Of a stretch of 64,000 nt of DNA, positions 1 through 11,399 are shown in pieces. Within the stretch, counting starts at the first letter, position 1; each line of letters starts with the position of its first letter. The position numbers were made by a program, and so were the translations under genes. The notes under the pieces are model-generated. The model had not been told where the DNA came from. It saw only the letters and a program-made list of their open reading frames with translations, and searched no databases. Source of the stretch: Eulemur rufifrons (taxonomy: Eukaryota > Chordata > Mammalia > Primates > Lemuridae); contig NC_090985.1 in assembly GCF_041146395.1 (NCBI RefSeq), forward strand, positions 1,339,501 through 1,403,500. The letters run 5' to 3'.

Positions 1-22
1 CCGCTGTCCCTCTCTGTTCCAG

Positions 23-102
23 GACACTGCCAAGGAGACGGCTACCGCGTTGGCTTCGGCCAGTGCGCTGGAAAAGTGCTGCCCGCTCTCCCGCCAGCGT
101 GA
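23..102 (+). CDS. FAH: FAH, last coding exon (C-terminal 26 residues), partial
   Basis: Fumarylacetoacetase hydrolyses 4-fumarylacetoacetate to fumarate and acetoacetate, the last step of tyrosine breakdown, as a cytosolic homodimer. Only the final coding exon lies here. A pyrimidine-rich tract ends in AG at 21-22 (TCTCTGTTCCAG), so the exon starts at 23 inside a glycine codon. The frame then reads [18 protein letters not shown] from 28, ends in LPPA, and stops with TGA at 100-102. This matches the conserved C-terminus of mammalian FAH, which ends within a few residues of the same place. The remaining exons lie to the left of the window. The product is recognised from the protein family; the exon edge is inferred from the splice site. 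Confidence 0.93.
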
Positions 103-230
103 GGCTCTCCGGGCGCTTCCGGAAACAAAGGGCTGGAGCCCCACCCCCACCCGTGGCCGGGGCCTCGCTCAGCTGTGAGCCACGGCCTTCATCAGTGCTC
201 AATAAAGCCCTGCCCGTGCCCTGCTCGGGG
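103..230 (+). other. FAH: FAH 3' untranslated region
   Basis: This is the short untranslated tail between the FAH stop codon and the expected cleavage site. The sequence is GC-rich and contains no repeat that I recognise. The right edge is approximate and is placed 15-25 bases after the polyadenylation signal. Confidence 0.75.
201..206 (+). terminator. FAH: FAH polyadenylation signal AATAAA
   Basis: A canonical AATAAA lies about 100 bases after the FAH stop codon. A GT-rich stretch (TGTGTCCACTTGTGTCC, about 239-255) follows at the distance expected for the downstream element. Cleavage is therefore expected near 220-230. Confidence 0.85.
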
Positions 231-3200
231 GCCGCAGGCTGTGTCCACTTGTGTCCTTGATTTGACCCGCTGGGCCAAGGTGTGTGCGCCTTCCTCGCCG
301 CAGAGCCCTTAATTTGTTTCCTCATTTCACGAGTGAGGTCGGGGTCTCTGTGCAGTTTGCTTCTCGAACATCCCAGGCCGCCCAGCACCGCCTGGAACGT
401 GGAGGGGGTGAGTCAGCGTGCTCCAGATTCGCAGAGCCAGTGGGGGTGTCCTGTGTGTGTGTGTCTGCGTGTGTCTGTGTGTGTGTCTGTGCGGCGGGGG
501 CGGAGGGAAGAGACAGGGAAAGATTGACTGAACAAGTGGCTCCGGGGACCCTGGGGTGGCCGGTGCAAGGCCCAGGGAAGGGCCCCAGCTGGCGTGTGAA
601 GGCAGCCGGCGTCCAAACCCCCTCTTCCTCCCGGGAGGCCGGCGCTGTTTGATTACGGCCTTCAGCTGCTTTGAAGAGGCCCAGGGACGTTATGGAGGCT
701 AATCTGGTTTACCCAGTCTGCTGATTTGAATGTTAACCTCATCTAAAAAAACACATAGAAACATCTAGAATAATGTTTGATCAAATATGTGGGTACCTTG
801 GTCCAGCCGAGTGAGTGCATGAAGTCGCCCAGCATAGCGCCCCACACGCCAGCATTTTGGGGGCTGACTGATGGGCACATGGGGTGCAGCCTTGGTTCGA
901 GGACCCTGTGGCTGCGTCGTCATGTCATAGACCTCAGACAGCACCCGAGCCATGGTGTACACCTGAGCCGTGAGGGGGCAGAAGGCGGCAAGGGGCAGCG
1001 TCTCCTCCCTTGCAAGCCCCCCAGACGCAGGGGAGCGAGCCCCGCCTGTCTCCTCTGCCCCCCACTGCGGACGGGCAGCCGGGGGCCAGCCTGGTTTCTG
1101 GGTGGCCATGGGGGAGGGTCCCTTCTTGGGCCTGACAAGCCCTGTCCCAGGGCTTGAGAGGACAGGTGAGGACGCGGGGCCCCATCCGGCCACACCACTC
1201 AGGCACTCAGTCAGTCTGTGCCGCGCGCCTGTCCGTGCGAGGCGCTGTCCAGGGACAGGCACACAGCGCCCAGAGCAGCCCCAGCGCTGCCTGCAGGAAG
1301 CGCGTGTTCCGGTGGAGGGGGGAGGACGGTAGACCAGCGGGCAAGGGAGAGACGCACAGTCTGACCGATGGACGTTCCGTGGGTATGGGGGCTGTGGGTG
1401 CTCCGTGCACACGGTGGTCGGGGAGGCCTCAGTGCCGAGGTCCCCAGTGCTTCCTGCCAGAGAACTGACGGCAGGGAGGGAGCAAGCGCAGTGACGTCGG
1501 GGGCACGTGCTCCGGGCAGAGGGACCAGCCAGGGCGAAGCCCTGAGGGTAGAACACGCTTATCACGTCTGAAGACCTTCAGGGAAGCTGGGGTCTCTCTC
1601 ACGTAAAAGCATTCTGGGGCCAGGAAGGCTGGAGCTGGGATGGCAGCCCCACGGTGTCAGTAGTGGACTTTTGCTGGGCCGTGCTGGGCATGCGGTTTTC
1701 AGTCTCATGGTGCCTTCACTGTACCAAATGGCTGCTGCAGCTCCGGCCAGCACACCCAAGTTCCAGGCTGACAGAAAGAGACCACAAAGGGGTGGGGATT
1801 AGGGGGATGAAAGGGCACAAGGGTCCTTCTTCCCTTTGAGTTGGGTCCCTTTAAGCAGCCTTCCTGGGAGCCCCATACCACACGTTTCTTGCACTTTATT
1901 GGTGAGAATATAACCTCTGTACAAGGAAGGCTGGGAATGGAGTCCTACAGCTGAACACATTGCTGCCCTGTGACTGTCAGAGTCTGACTGCTGAAGGGGA
2001 GAGTGGATATTGGGGGGCAGCCGGCAGCCTCGGCTACACACGGGCTGGGGAAGACCGTGCTCTGGGGCCAAACTGCCCCGGCACAGCTGCCTTCCCTTCA
2101 CAGGGCTGCACCCTGGGTCCCTGTTCCCCAGGGCTTTGCTGATTTCGGTGGACGTCCTGGTCAGTGCAGGTGGCAGCTGGGTCCCCCGTGCTCCTGCTGT
2201 CTGGGTAAGATTGGTGCAGGCACGTCCGTTGCATTGGGAAGGCAAAGCCTTCCCGGCATCTTTCTGAATCCCGTGTATTCCCAGGGACATCTCTGCTCCT
2301 GTTGACTCGGGTAAGTCCCTGCTCTGCAGCCTGTGTTTTGAGATCGTGCCGTTAGCTCTGTTTCCCGGCGTCAGCCTGCGGGAGCCGCCCGTCTCTTCCC
2401 CCACAGGCCTCCTCACCTGCGCCTGCTACGAGGCTGCGCACAGCAGAGCTTTGCTGGACGTCTCTGGGTCGGGGCGGTGGTCACTGCAAGTCATCGTTAA
2501 TCCTCTCGGCCCCGCTGGCACCGGCGCATGCCAATGGCAACGGTTGAAATCGCACGCGCACCCCCTTGCGCGTCTGAGGCACCCACGGGCTTGGTGATGC
2601 CGAGAAAACCTGCTGGACCTGCCCCGTGGCCTGGGACAAAAACAGGGCGGGTGGAGCCAGAAACGTTCCTGGCACCAGGTTCGTTAAAGGAACCAAAGTA
2701 ATGGACGTGCCAGCTGGGTCCAGCCGGGCTCTACCCAACATTTGCTCTTCCTCAGCCTGAGCAACAAGAGCCTCTTTGTTTCACCGTCGCGACCTCCAGA
2801 AATGCTCACTGCCAGCCCCAGGTGACAAGTGCATTTAATGACATTAGAGATCTGATCTAGTGCAGCCTGTCAGGGTGTCATGATATGAAATAGACAAAAT
2901 GACTTTCATGGCCAAATTTCCTCTTTTTGACAGTGGCATTTTCAGAACTAGAGGCATTTTGCCCAGGTGGATGGAGCGTCCAGATCTGAGAATGAGCGTC
3001 CCAAGGCCAGTGGGCTTAATTGTCACTGTATGTTTCTTATTAAATCCCTGTTGCATTAATGTTTCCTGCTTTGAACCATCAGCCCATTAGCCGTGTAGAC
3101 AGGGATGACCGTGGGGCTGAGAACAGACTCCACTTTGAACTTGACCTGACCAGGAGGAGCCAGCTCAGGGGCATTTCTGGCAGGACGGGGCCTGCGGGGG

Positions 3201-4349
3201 TTTCATTGCAGGGCGGCAGGGAGCGGCTGGACTCGGGAGCCCCTGTCCCCGCTACAGAGGGGCAGGGGGAAGAGGAGCCTCCCTGCTTCCAGGGGACCTC
3301 CCCGCCCTGGACATGCCTGCCGGCCGGAGCTCTTCTTAGGGGTGGGGGGGGGAGACTTGGCCAAGGCACGGTTTTGAGGACAAGGGAACTTGAAGCATCA
3401 TAATTAAATCATCCGGAAGATTTCTGACACCAAAATCAACCTCCAAAGTGGTTGTACTTGAAACTACTTTTCCCTTCTTTGGTTTGGAAGCGTGATCCTT
3501 TCGCCGGCCCCAGAGAAGGACCAGCCGTGGCAGGTCGTGTGCCGAGGTGCTGACCTGTTTTCTGTGCCTCCTCCTGGCGCTGTCCTCTCGCCACAACCCC
3601 GGGGCCTCCCGCAGAGGGGCGGAAAGGACTCAAAGACGCCCCTGACCGTGGGGATGAGCCAAGATCGGGTGCTGTTGGCAGAGCCCATTTTTGTCTATTT
3701 TGCTTTTTTCTGTTCTTGGAGACTAAACAAGACTGGGGCCAGTCTCATTTCGAGACCGTTGCTGGTCGCAAACCCGGGAGCTGGAGCAGCAGGTCCTTTC
3801 TCGAGGGGAGCAGAGTGCGGCACATCGGTGGCCCTGGGGACGCGGTCCCAGCAGTGAACAGACCCTGCTCGGTGTCTGCCGGCCTCGACTTGTCCTCTGA
3901 GGACAGTGCTGTGCTCACGGTGGCTCTCCAGTGCTGGCGCGTGGTCACGCAGTGCGTGCTGGGTCAGTGACTGCGTGTGGGGTGACCGGGGGCGGGAAGC
4001 GTGTCTTGCCCACAGGTCCACCCTGGCACACGTGGGGCCCGAGCCGAGCGTGCACACGGGACCCGCTGTGTCTCGGTACTTGAGAACTACATTACATCAA
4101 GCTGCAAATTGTACATGAAATATTTTCCATTCTCCTGCCGTGACGTATGTGCTTTCATAGCTACGAAAAAATATTTGCGGCACGATGGTGTTTATATGAT
4201 TGCAAATTGGTAAAATAGACAACCGAACTTAATTATAATTGCACTCGAATGCTGATGGGATGGCAATGTTTGTGTAAGCATTAAACATATATAAATTCAT
4301 GAATTATATACTTTATACATTTTTTAAACAAAATTTTATCTTTTTAAAC
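231..4349. other. Intergenic DNA, FAH to CTXND1, no gene seen
   Basis: This stretch lies downstream of FAH. It holds a short GT-rich simple repeat near 451-492 and a G run near 3340-3352. Most of 700-3400 is GC-rich with scattered CpGs and short chance reading frames on both strands. Bases 2870-3090 and 4075-4345 are AT-richer and look like unique or very old sequence. No exon, RNA gene or dated repeat can be named. Confidence 0.6.
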
Positions 4350-4363
4350 TAATTTTTCTTGCC

Positions 4364-4507
4364 ATGCCCAGTGGCTCACACCTGTAATCCCAGCACTTTG
4401 GGAGGCCAAGGCAGGAGGATGGCTTGAGGCCGGGGGTTCCAGGCCAGCCTGGGCAACAGAGCAAGACCCTGTCTCTAAAAAAAAATAATAAAATAAATAA
4501 ATGAAAT
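4364..4507 (+). mobile_element. Alu monomer (FLAM-like) with target-site duplication
   Basis: One Alu arm runs from the GTGGCTCACACCTGTAATCC box to an A-rich tail of AATAA units. It is flanked by an exact 14-bp direct repeat, TAATTTTTCTTGCC, at 4350-4363 and 4508-4521. This proves a single L1-mediated insertion of a one-arm element and not a broken dimer. Confidence 0.88.
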
Positions 4508-4595
4508 TAATTTTTCTTGCCTTAATTTCTCTAGAATGGCAAATTATGCTGTCCCAAGCTTCTCACATAATTTGTGTTTTATTGACTGTATAAAA

Positions 4596-4857
4596 CTGCG
4601 GTCCCCAAGCCCCAGCTGTGGCCCAGTATGAGGCTGTGGCCTGTTAGGAACCTGGCCGGGCATCAGCCCCTGAGTTCGCCTCTCTGGTGGAAAAACTGTC
4701 TTCCATGAAACTGAGGAACCGGGGGTGAGCGGCCCAGCCTGGGGGAAGCCCCACCTGCATTTACGTCCGGTCCCCATTGCTGGCCACCCCTGCCCCACCC
4801 TGTAAAATTGTCCTCCATGAAACTGGTCCCTGCTGCCAAAAAGATTGGGGACCGCTG
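4596..4857. mobile_element. hAT-Charlie non-autonomous transposon (MER1-like)
   Basis: This is a 262-bp DNA transposon with terminal inverted repeats CTGCGGTCCCCAA at the left and TTGGGGACCGCTG at the right, one mismatch over 13 bases. It is flanked by an exact 8-bp target duplication GTATAAAA (4588-4595 and 4858-4865), the hallmark length for hAT elements. The inside has the GGCCTGTTAGGAACC and TTGTCCTCCATGAAACTGGTCC blocks of the MER1 group. It carries no transposase. The family name is from memory of the consensus. Confidence 0.85.
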
Positions 4858-5117
4858 GTATAAAAGATTAAAGAGTAAATTGAATTATACTCAGTGTGCA
4901 AAATGTAAATATTTTCATCAAAACTCTAAACATAAAAAATTAAATTTATTTTATATGTATTTTCAGTTATTTTCCTTTGAAAATATTCAAAATTATCTAT
5001 TGACATGAAATGGCAAGATACAAATTATAATTAAAGAGCTTTCTAACATTTGATATCAAAATTATTTAAATCAAGATGAAATGTTTAAATTTAGTTTTTG
5101 AAAATTTAATTAAATCT

Positions 5118-5242
5118 TTTTGTTTTCTTAATTTTTTTTGAGACAGGGTCTCCCTGAGTTGTCCAGCTGGCCTTGAACCCCCAGCCGGAGCGACCCTCCC
5201 ACATAGCTGGGACGGTGGGTGTGAGCCACTGCCCTCGGCTCA
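5118..5242 (-). mobile_element. Alu monomer, antisense, with target-site duplication
   Basis: A single Alu-type arm is read on the - strand. T-rich sequence is followed by GAGACAGGGTCTCC and ends near GTGTGAGCCACTGCC. It is flanked by an 18-bp imperfect direct repeat (16 of 18 identical), GAAAATTTAATTAAATCT at 5100-5117 and GAAAATTCAGTTAAATCT at 5243-5260. The divergence implies an old insertion. Confidence 0.78.
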
Positions 5243-5260
5243 GAAAATTCAGTTAAATCT

Positions 5261-6650
5261 CATAAATACATTTTGTAAAAACAAAACTGCCTGCCATCCT
5301 AGTGTTCAATGTCGGTCTGGTGGCCAAGTAGGGAATTAGCATCGCTTTTCATTCATGTTATGCCGAGATCTATGTACTTGTAAATTAATATAAATCAGTT
5401 AATTTTCTTGCAAATTGCACCATGCGCCCCAGTTTCCATCTGCACCTGCCGTGACACCAGGCTGACCTGTGAGCACCTCTGAACCACAGGCGGGAAATAC
5501 AGCAAGAAGACGGACCCGCGGTGTGGACGGGAACTGACCGGTCTGGGCTAGACCAGCTGATCCGGGCGGGAGGAAGCGGGTAGCAGCTCAGTGCCTCGTT
5601 CCTCTCGCCTGAGAGCTGGCAGTGCCCGGGGGCTGGGCCCACCACAGCCCTGCGTTCACACCGCCACCGCTGTTCTGAGGACGCGGGGCCGGGCTGTGCG
5701 GGAGCTTCCCCGGGTCTGGACTTACGGGAGTGGGAGTCTGGGCTGCCCCACGCTGAGGCCCGGGGACAGAGGTGCCCCGTGACCTTGAGCAGGCTGATGT
5801 GTGTGTCTGTCGTGAGCGGGGCCCTCGCCCAGGCCTAGGGGACCCCACGCTGCCCGACACTTTTGCATAATTGCAGAGATGGCTCATTTCACACGACTCA
5901 CGAGGGCAGAGCTGAGACTGGATTCTAGAACCTTCCACCTCTCGGACAACACACTTCTCAGGCTGGCAAGTCGTGGTCTGGGGTGTGGCTTTGATCTGCT
6001 CCTGGGAAAGCTGCGAGCTGCTCAGGGCAGGGCCGCGCCGTGCTCGTCTCTGCCCAAAGCCCCGTGACACGGTGGCGGTCTGCGAAGGTGTGCGGCGCTG
6101 CCCTCGCTCCGCCCCCATTGCACAGCTCAAGCCCAACTCCAGACTTTTCTTTCAAGTGACGTTAGGGTTGTGCTTGGTGATCTACGAGAAGGAAAGAGGA
6201 AGAAGGAACACGCGTGCATGAGGATGTTCGCCGCAGCCTCCTGGACGTCATCGAGTCCGTTAGCCCCCCGGGGTCAGTCACTCTTCCTTGGTGCACACCC
6301 ACAGAGAGCAGAGCTGCTGTCCTCGCTCCGGGGTGAGACCAGCATCTCCCCACTCGCTGGGACGGCGGGGGTGAGACGCACGTGGCTTCCGAGACAGGGC
6401 GGCATCCGGGCTGTGCACGGACCGGCTGCTGCTCTGTGCGGCCAGGCGGGGCATGCTCCGTCCTGCGGTCCTTCTCTGCTGTGTGTGTGAGGCGAGGGGA
6501 CACTCTTCCTTGGAAAGAGGGACCTGGTGAGGGTGGCCTCTCCCTGGTACAGAGGGCGGAGCATGCGTGAAATTGCATAAGGAGCCCAGGGGATGATATG
6601 TCCACCCCCCTTTCCTGAACATGCGATGCCAGAATGTGGGTTTGGGTGTC
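5261..6650. other. Intergenic DNA without a recognisable gene
   Basis: The stretch is mostly GC-rich. Bases 5870-5960 (GATGGCTCATTTCACACG, then a GCAGAGCTGAGACTGGATTC-like string) weakly resemble the 5' part of an antisense MIR. Nothing else is identifiable, and the open frames are overlapping chance ORFs without known motifs. Confidence 0.5.
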
Positions 6651-7019
6651 CCAGTTGGGTCCTGTCCCCATCCGCTGGCAGGGAGAATGCCCGGGGCCCT
6701 CTGCGGCTTGGGCCCCCTCCGTCCCTCCAGATCCACTCTCCATCCTTCCCTGCCCTGCCCTGGGGCCCTCGGAGGCCGAGCTCGACGGGCGACACCACCC
6801 AGGCCGGTGCGCTCTGGCTTCTCCCTGGGGTTGGGCGACGGAGGCGCGGCAGAGATTGGATTGCAGAGGGAGAGAGAGGCTGGAGGACTCTCCTCACCCC
6901 CCTCCTGTGAGCTATGCTTTGGGCAGTGGCTGTGTCCCTCTCTGTCCCTCTCTGTCCCTCGACCCACGGCCACTGCTCCCGTGGGCGGCACAGCCACAGC
7001 CCTTGCCGGATCCTGGTGC

Positions 7020-7212
7020 CGCTGTTTTCTCCCCACGCAAGAGGTGGAAATGGCACCTTGTGGTTGACCCTGGGCTCTTCGCCACCCCTGCTGGTTCTCT
7101 TAACCCTGCTGCACCTCCGAAAATAGTCCCTCAATTAAACCCTCCTTACTCAGCCTTTCGCACCTGCCACCCGTCTCCTGACTAACACGGTCGCTGGCGC
7201 CGGGAGCGGTGA
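7020..7212 (+). repeat. ERVL-like 5' LTR end and primer-binding site
   Basis: The LTR tail AGTCCCTCAATTAAACCC continues to CTCCTGACTAACACGG at about 7190. It is followed by TGGCGCCGGGAGCGGTGA (7195-7212), which resembles the tRNA-Leu primer site of ERVL elements. A degenerate repeat of this tail lies at 12440-12520 (GACCCTCCTTCGTCAAACTC to TTCCTGACCGAG), as expected for a paired LTR. The left end of this LTR is not resolved. Confidence 0.42.
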
Positions 7213-9351
7213 CAGGCTGCAGACGTGAAGTGCGAGTTTGGGATGGCGTCCCCTCCCGATGTGATGGGTGGGGGGCTGACCTCCCTGCTGGGGAAGTGGG
7301 ACGCCAATAGTTTGTGGATGTGCTAATGTCACAATGATCAAAATATCCCCGGTGGTGGCAGGGTGGGGCGGGGCACTGGGAGAGTAAGTGTTGCTGTGGG
7401 TTACACAGGTCACAGCGTGGCCGACTGCTCGCCATTTCCCCGGGGAAGTCGCACAAAGAGAAACTCAACTCCAAACCTCGAATCCGTAAGCCAGGTTGCA
7501 GCGGGACGTCAGAAGCCACCTGGGCAGCAGGAAGGGACCCTTTTACTTCACGTGGCCACGGGACAGCCGTGGCTGGGGATCTGGCCCAAGGTCTGGGCTG
7601 CAGAGCTGCGGTGCCAGTGACAGGTGTGAGCCTTCCAGGTCTCTCGTCATGGTGAGGACAGCTAAGGGGGGACCCTGAGACGTGGGATGGGGACACGTGG
7701 GCAGACACAGATGAGGCTGACCACTGTGACCCCCCAATTCCCCCGAACCTTCCTTGTCAGGGGAAATAGCGCCTTCGCCTCTGTCTGAGGAGCCTCTTTG
7801 TGCAGACGAAGCTTCAGTGACTTCCTGGGGCAGGTGCCGGTCCCCCCTCCTGCACGGCCTTATCGTCCCCAGGACCGTAGCTAGGGTTGGACCCTGCACT
7901 GGCCGAGGCAGAGGGGCCGGGTCTTCAGAATAAACACCGGCAACTGCTGAACGCTGCCAGCTCGCGGCACCGGGAGTCTGCTGGGCTGGGAGCACGCGTG
8001 GGAGTCAGACCAAGGGCGATAAAATCTAGGCTAGTAATGTACTGATGTGCAAGCACTCATGGAACATTGTGGACTTAACATGTTGGCATGAGCCCTGGGA
8101 GTGGCGTGAATTGTCTGCCCAGTTGATCTGCTTAGTTGAAATCTAAACTCAATCAGTGGCCGTCAGTCCGTGAGGTTGAGGCGCCTGGAATTTCCCCGGA
8201 ACCCTGCGGGAGTCTGACGGCCCGGGGAGCGGGAAAGGTTGGGGGGTCTGGTACGTGCAGCTGGATCAGTCGCCCCAAAACAAGCCCCTCTGGAGAACTC
8301 TGAGGACAACTCCTTCACTGAGAGGTGTGTTGGTAAGGAGGTCCCAACGTTCTCGAAGAGCTGTGCTCCGTAGGTTGGAGGTGACGGTGGGAGACGGGGC
8401 CGTAGTGTTTGGTTCCGTGTTCCGGCAGCCACGTGGGCGCCCAGGGCTGGAAGGGGGCAGCTGGTGCTTAATCGTAACAGACAGGCGGGAACAATTCCCA
8501 GGACATCAGCATGAGCAGAGCGGCAGTCAGAAAGTTCTGGACCACCGGGATCAGTGGGATGGTGGATTAATACAGAATATCTAGAAATGAAATAGAAAAA
8601 TTCTAGGCCTTGTGGACCAAAATTTGACTTGAGTCACCCTGGTGAGGACTTGTGACCCCTCTCCCCAGACCGAGCCCCACGCGCAGACGTAGGTCCCTCG
8701 GTTGATGTGGAGCCTGTGAGGACGGCCCGTCTGACTTGGCCGTAAGTTTGTATTTTAAATTTCTTCTAAGCATTTCTCAGAGGGACCCGTGGCCATCTGC
8801 CAGGGAGACAGATCGTGCACTTGGAAGGAAATACCAAGGCTTTGCAGCAGTTCTTGAAAACAGTCAGAACTAAAGCGAATTCCCGGAGACCCAAAGGGCC
8901 ACTCGACTCACTGGTCATTTGGGGGCTTATCAGAGTCAGGTGGCGAGAGTGACTCCTGGTGGGTCCAGCAGGATCGCAGACCCCCGGTGCTTCCTCCCCT
9001 GGTCCCAGAATGTGCAGTCGGCAAAGATGTGCTCCGTGATTGGTGGAATCACCACACTGGGGTTTTCACCCATGCAGTGACGGCTGTTCCTGCCCCGTGG
9101 AAGTCCCTGGAACTGCCTCCCTGGGCCGGAGCAGTGACCCACAAGCAACGCTGCATCTTCAGGGCACTGAACTGGGCCCCACCCAGGACTTGAGAGGTGG
9201 GGCACGTGGTTCACCGTCAGCATGCAAGTCCCCTGTCTGGCTGGGTCCTAGAGCATCACCAGGTGCTTTCACAAGAATAATCGGGAATTGACGCCGATCC
9301 CAGAGGTTGTTCTGGATCTGGTACCTGCACTAGAGAAGACCCGTTCAGCCC

Positions 9352-9451
9352 CAGCACCTGGCACGCACCTGGCACGCACCTGGCACGCACCTGGCACACA
9401 CCTGGTATGCACCTGGTACGCACCTGGCACGCACCTGGCACGCACCTGGTG
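9352..9451. repeat. 11-bp minisatellite with nine CACCTG E-boxes
   Basis: A unit CACGCACCTGG repeats every 11 bases. CACCTG starts at 9355, 9366, 9377, 9388, 9399, 9410, 9421, 9432 and 9443 without exception. Variation is confined to the first four bases of the unit (CACG, CACA, TATG, TACG). The array sits inside the ERVL-like internal region. Confidence 0.97.
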
Positions 9452-10740
9452 ACTGACTAGACAGCAGCTCTCACAGGGTGGTCCTGGACCAGCAGCCTCA
9501 GCCTCGCCGTGGAACCTGCTAAACATGCAATTCATGGGCCTCCGCCCAAGATCACCTGAGTAAAGTCTGGGGCTGGGGCCAGAGGTCATGTTAGCGCAAC
9601 TGCCCGGGGGATTCTGGTGCCAGCTAACGTTGGGGACCACGGCACTGGCAAGTACCTTGTACCGAGCCACAGTCACTACAGGTAATCAGGAGTTCCCTGC
9701 AACTGCTGGGAGAGCACGGGTCACCGTGACTGCGTGGCCGAGGGGATGTGCCTGCTGTCTGCCGTGTCACGGGGGACTCCCGTGATCTGGACGGCCTGCA
9801 GAACTTGGTGACTGCCTGTTGTACTTACGACATGGTGCTAACGGGATCTGGTGGGAGGGAGCTAGCGAGTGCCATGAATGGCTCGTGCTTGCCAGAGGGG
9901 GAGAGAAAACCCGTGTGTAAGTCAGGGACCTGCCACATCCGTGAAGTTTCTTGGGTTCTAGCAATCTGGGGCGCGGGGTTGAAATCCCCGCTAACGTGAG
10001 AGGCACGTTGCTTCACCTTGCATCATCTTCCATGAAGAAAGGGGCTCAGGGATTGATGGGCTCTGGATTTCTGAGGCTTGTGTAGGACGTCTGTGTGGCT
10101 CTGATGCACTTACTGGGGACATCATAGCCGCTGGTTTGAATGGGGCTGTGGGACAGGTCGGGCTGTGGGGACGGCCACCCTGCCATTCGGGCCTCAGACC
10201 AGCAGACGCAGTGGTCCTGGGCGCCCACTGCAAACGGAGACGCTGCGTGGCACCTGCCGCCCCCGTGGGAGGCCCGCCGCGCTGCCCAGCTGTGCGGGCG
10301 GGAAGGCTCAAGGCAGCCTCGGGACACGTGTGTGAAAGGACATCTTTGAAGGGCCCCGTGCGTCCAAGTATTCAAGGGCCATCGAAGCCCCTGCCAGAGG
10401 GCGCCCACTGCAGTCGGGGCTCTGATGAGCAGGTGGGTCAGATGACCCAGGCTGTCCACCTGCTGTCTCCTCAACAGCACCGTGAACACGGTGGCAGTGG
10501 TGGAGGGGACAGAGGCCACCTGTGGGCTCAGCAGCACGGGCTCACCCTCACCGGGCTCAGCGGTCTCCAGCACCCCTGGGTACGCAGCTGCCCGTGCACC
10601 AGGCTGTCGGGTGGGTGGGGGCGACAGGCCAGCCGCTGGGTGGCAGGTGGTGACGTTGGATCCCTTTCCTTACGGCGGGCAGCGGGAGCAGACACACGTT
10701 CTGGAGGTGGCTGGGCCATCCCTGTCCTCTCCGCCGTTGC

Positions 10741-11092
10741 TGTTCCGTCTGTTTCGTGGGCTGTAGCAGGACACTGCAGACTGCGTGATTTATAGCGAAC
10801 AGAGATTTTTTGGCTCACGATGGTGGAGGCTGGGAAACCCGAGACTGAGGGGCCGGCACCTGGCGAGGGCCTTCGGCAGCGTGGTGACGTGGTGGAAGGC
10901 ATCACGTGGGCAAGAAAGAGGGAAAATGGGGCCAAACTCCCCCTTTTGTAACAACCCGCTCCGAGGTAACAGCACTAATCCGTTCTCTCTGCCCTCATGG
11001 CCTGATCTCATGAGGTCCCACCTCCCGATATTGTTGCTTGGGGGTCAGGTTTCCAACACATGAACTTTGGGGACACATTCAAACCATCTCCG
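10741..11092 (-). mobile_element. MaLR solo LTR (MST/MLT1-like), antisense
   Basis: Read on + it gives the inverted LTR: a GGGCTGTAGCAGG start, TTTTTTGGCTCACGATGGTGG and GGCACCTGGCGAGGGCC in the body, then the end TTCCAACACATGAACTTTGG and ACACATTCAAACCATC. Its length of about 350 bp is normal for the family. It interrupts the ERVL-like internal sequence and so inserted later. Confidence 0.75.
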
Positions 11093-11399
11093 CGTCTCAC
11101 ACGTGACCTTTAATCGAGGAACTCCTCTGTGAAGCGAGCGCAGCGGTAGGGTCAACCCGCGAATCCCACTGTGTGCCACGGGTCTCGGCACCCAGATCCG
11201 CTGGCCCGGCTAGATCTAGAACCGCCTTGGAAGGCTCAGTCCTGGGGGCTGACCTGCGGGAGGCCAGTATAGAGGCTACGCGCCATCTCACCCCTCGCTG
11301 GGAGACCCCCAAGAGATGGTGGTGGGAGGGACTCTTCTCACCATCGTACCTAATAACCCGCCTGTGGAATTTTGTTTTCCATCCTTATAACCTTAGGTT

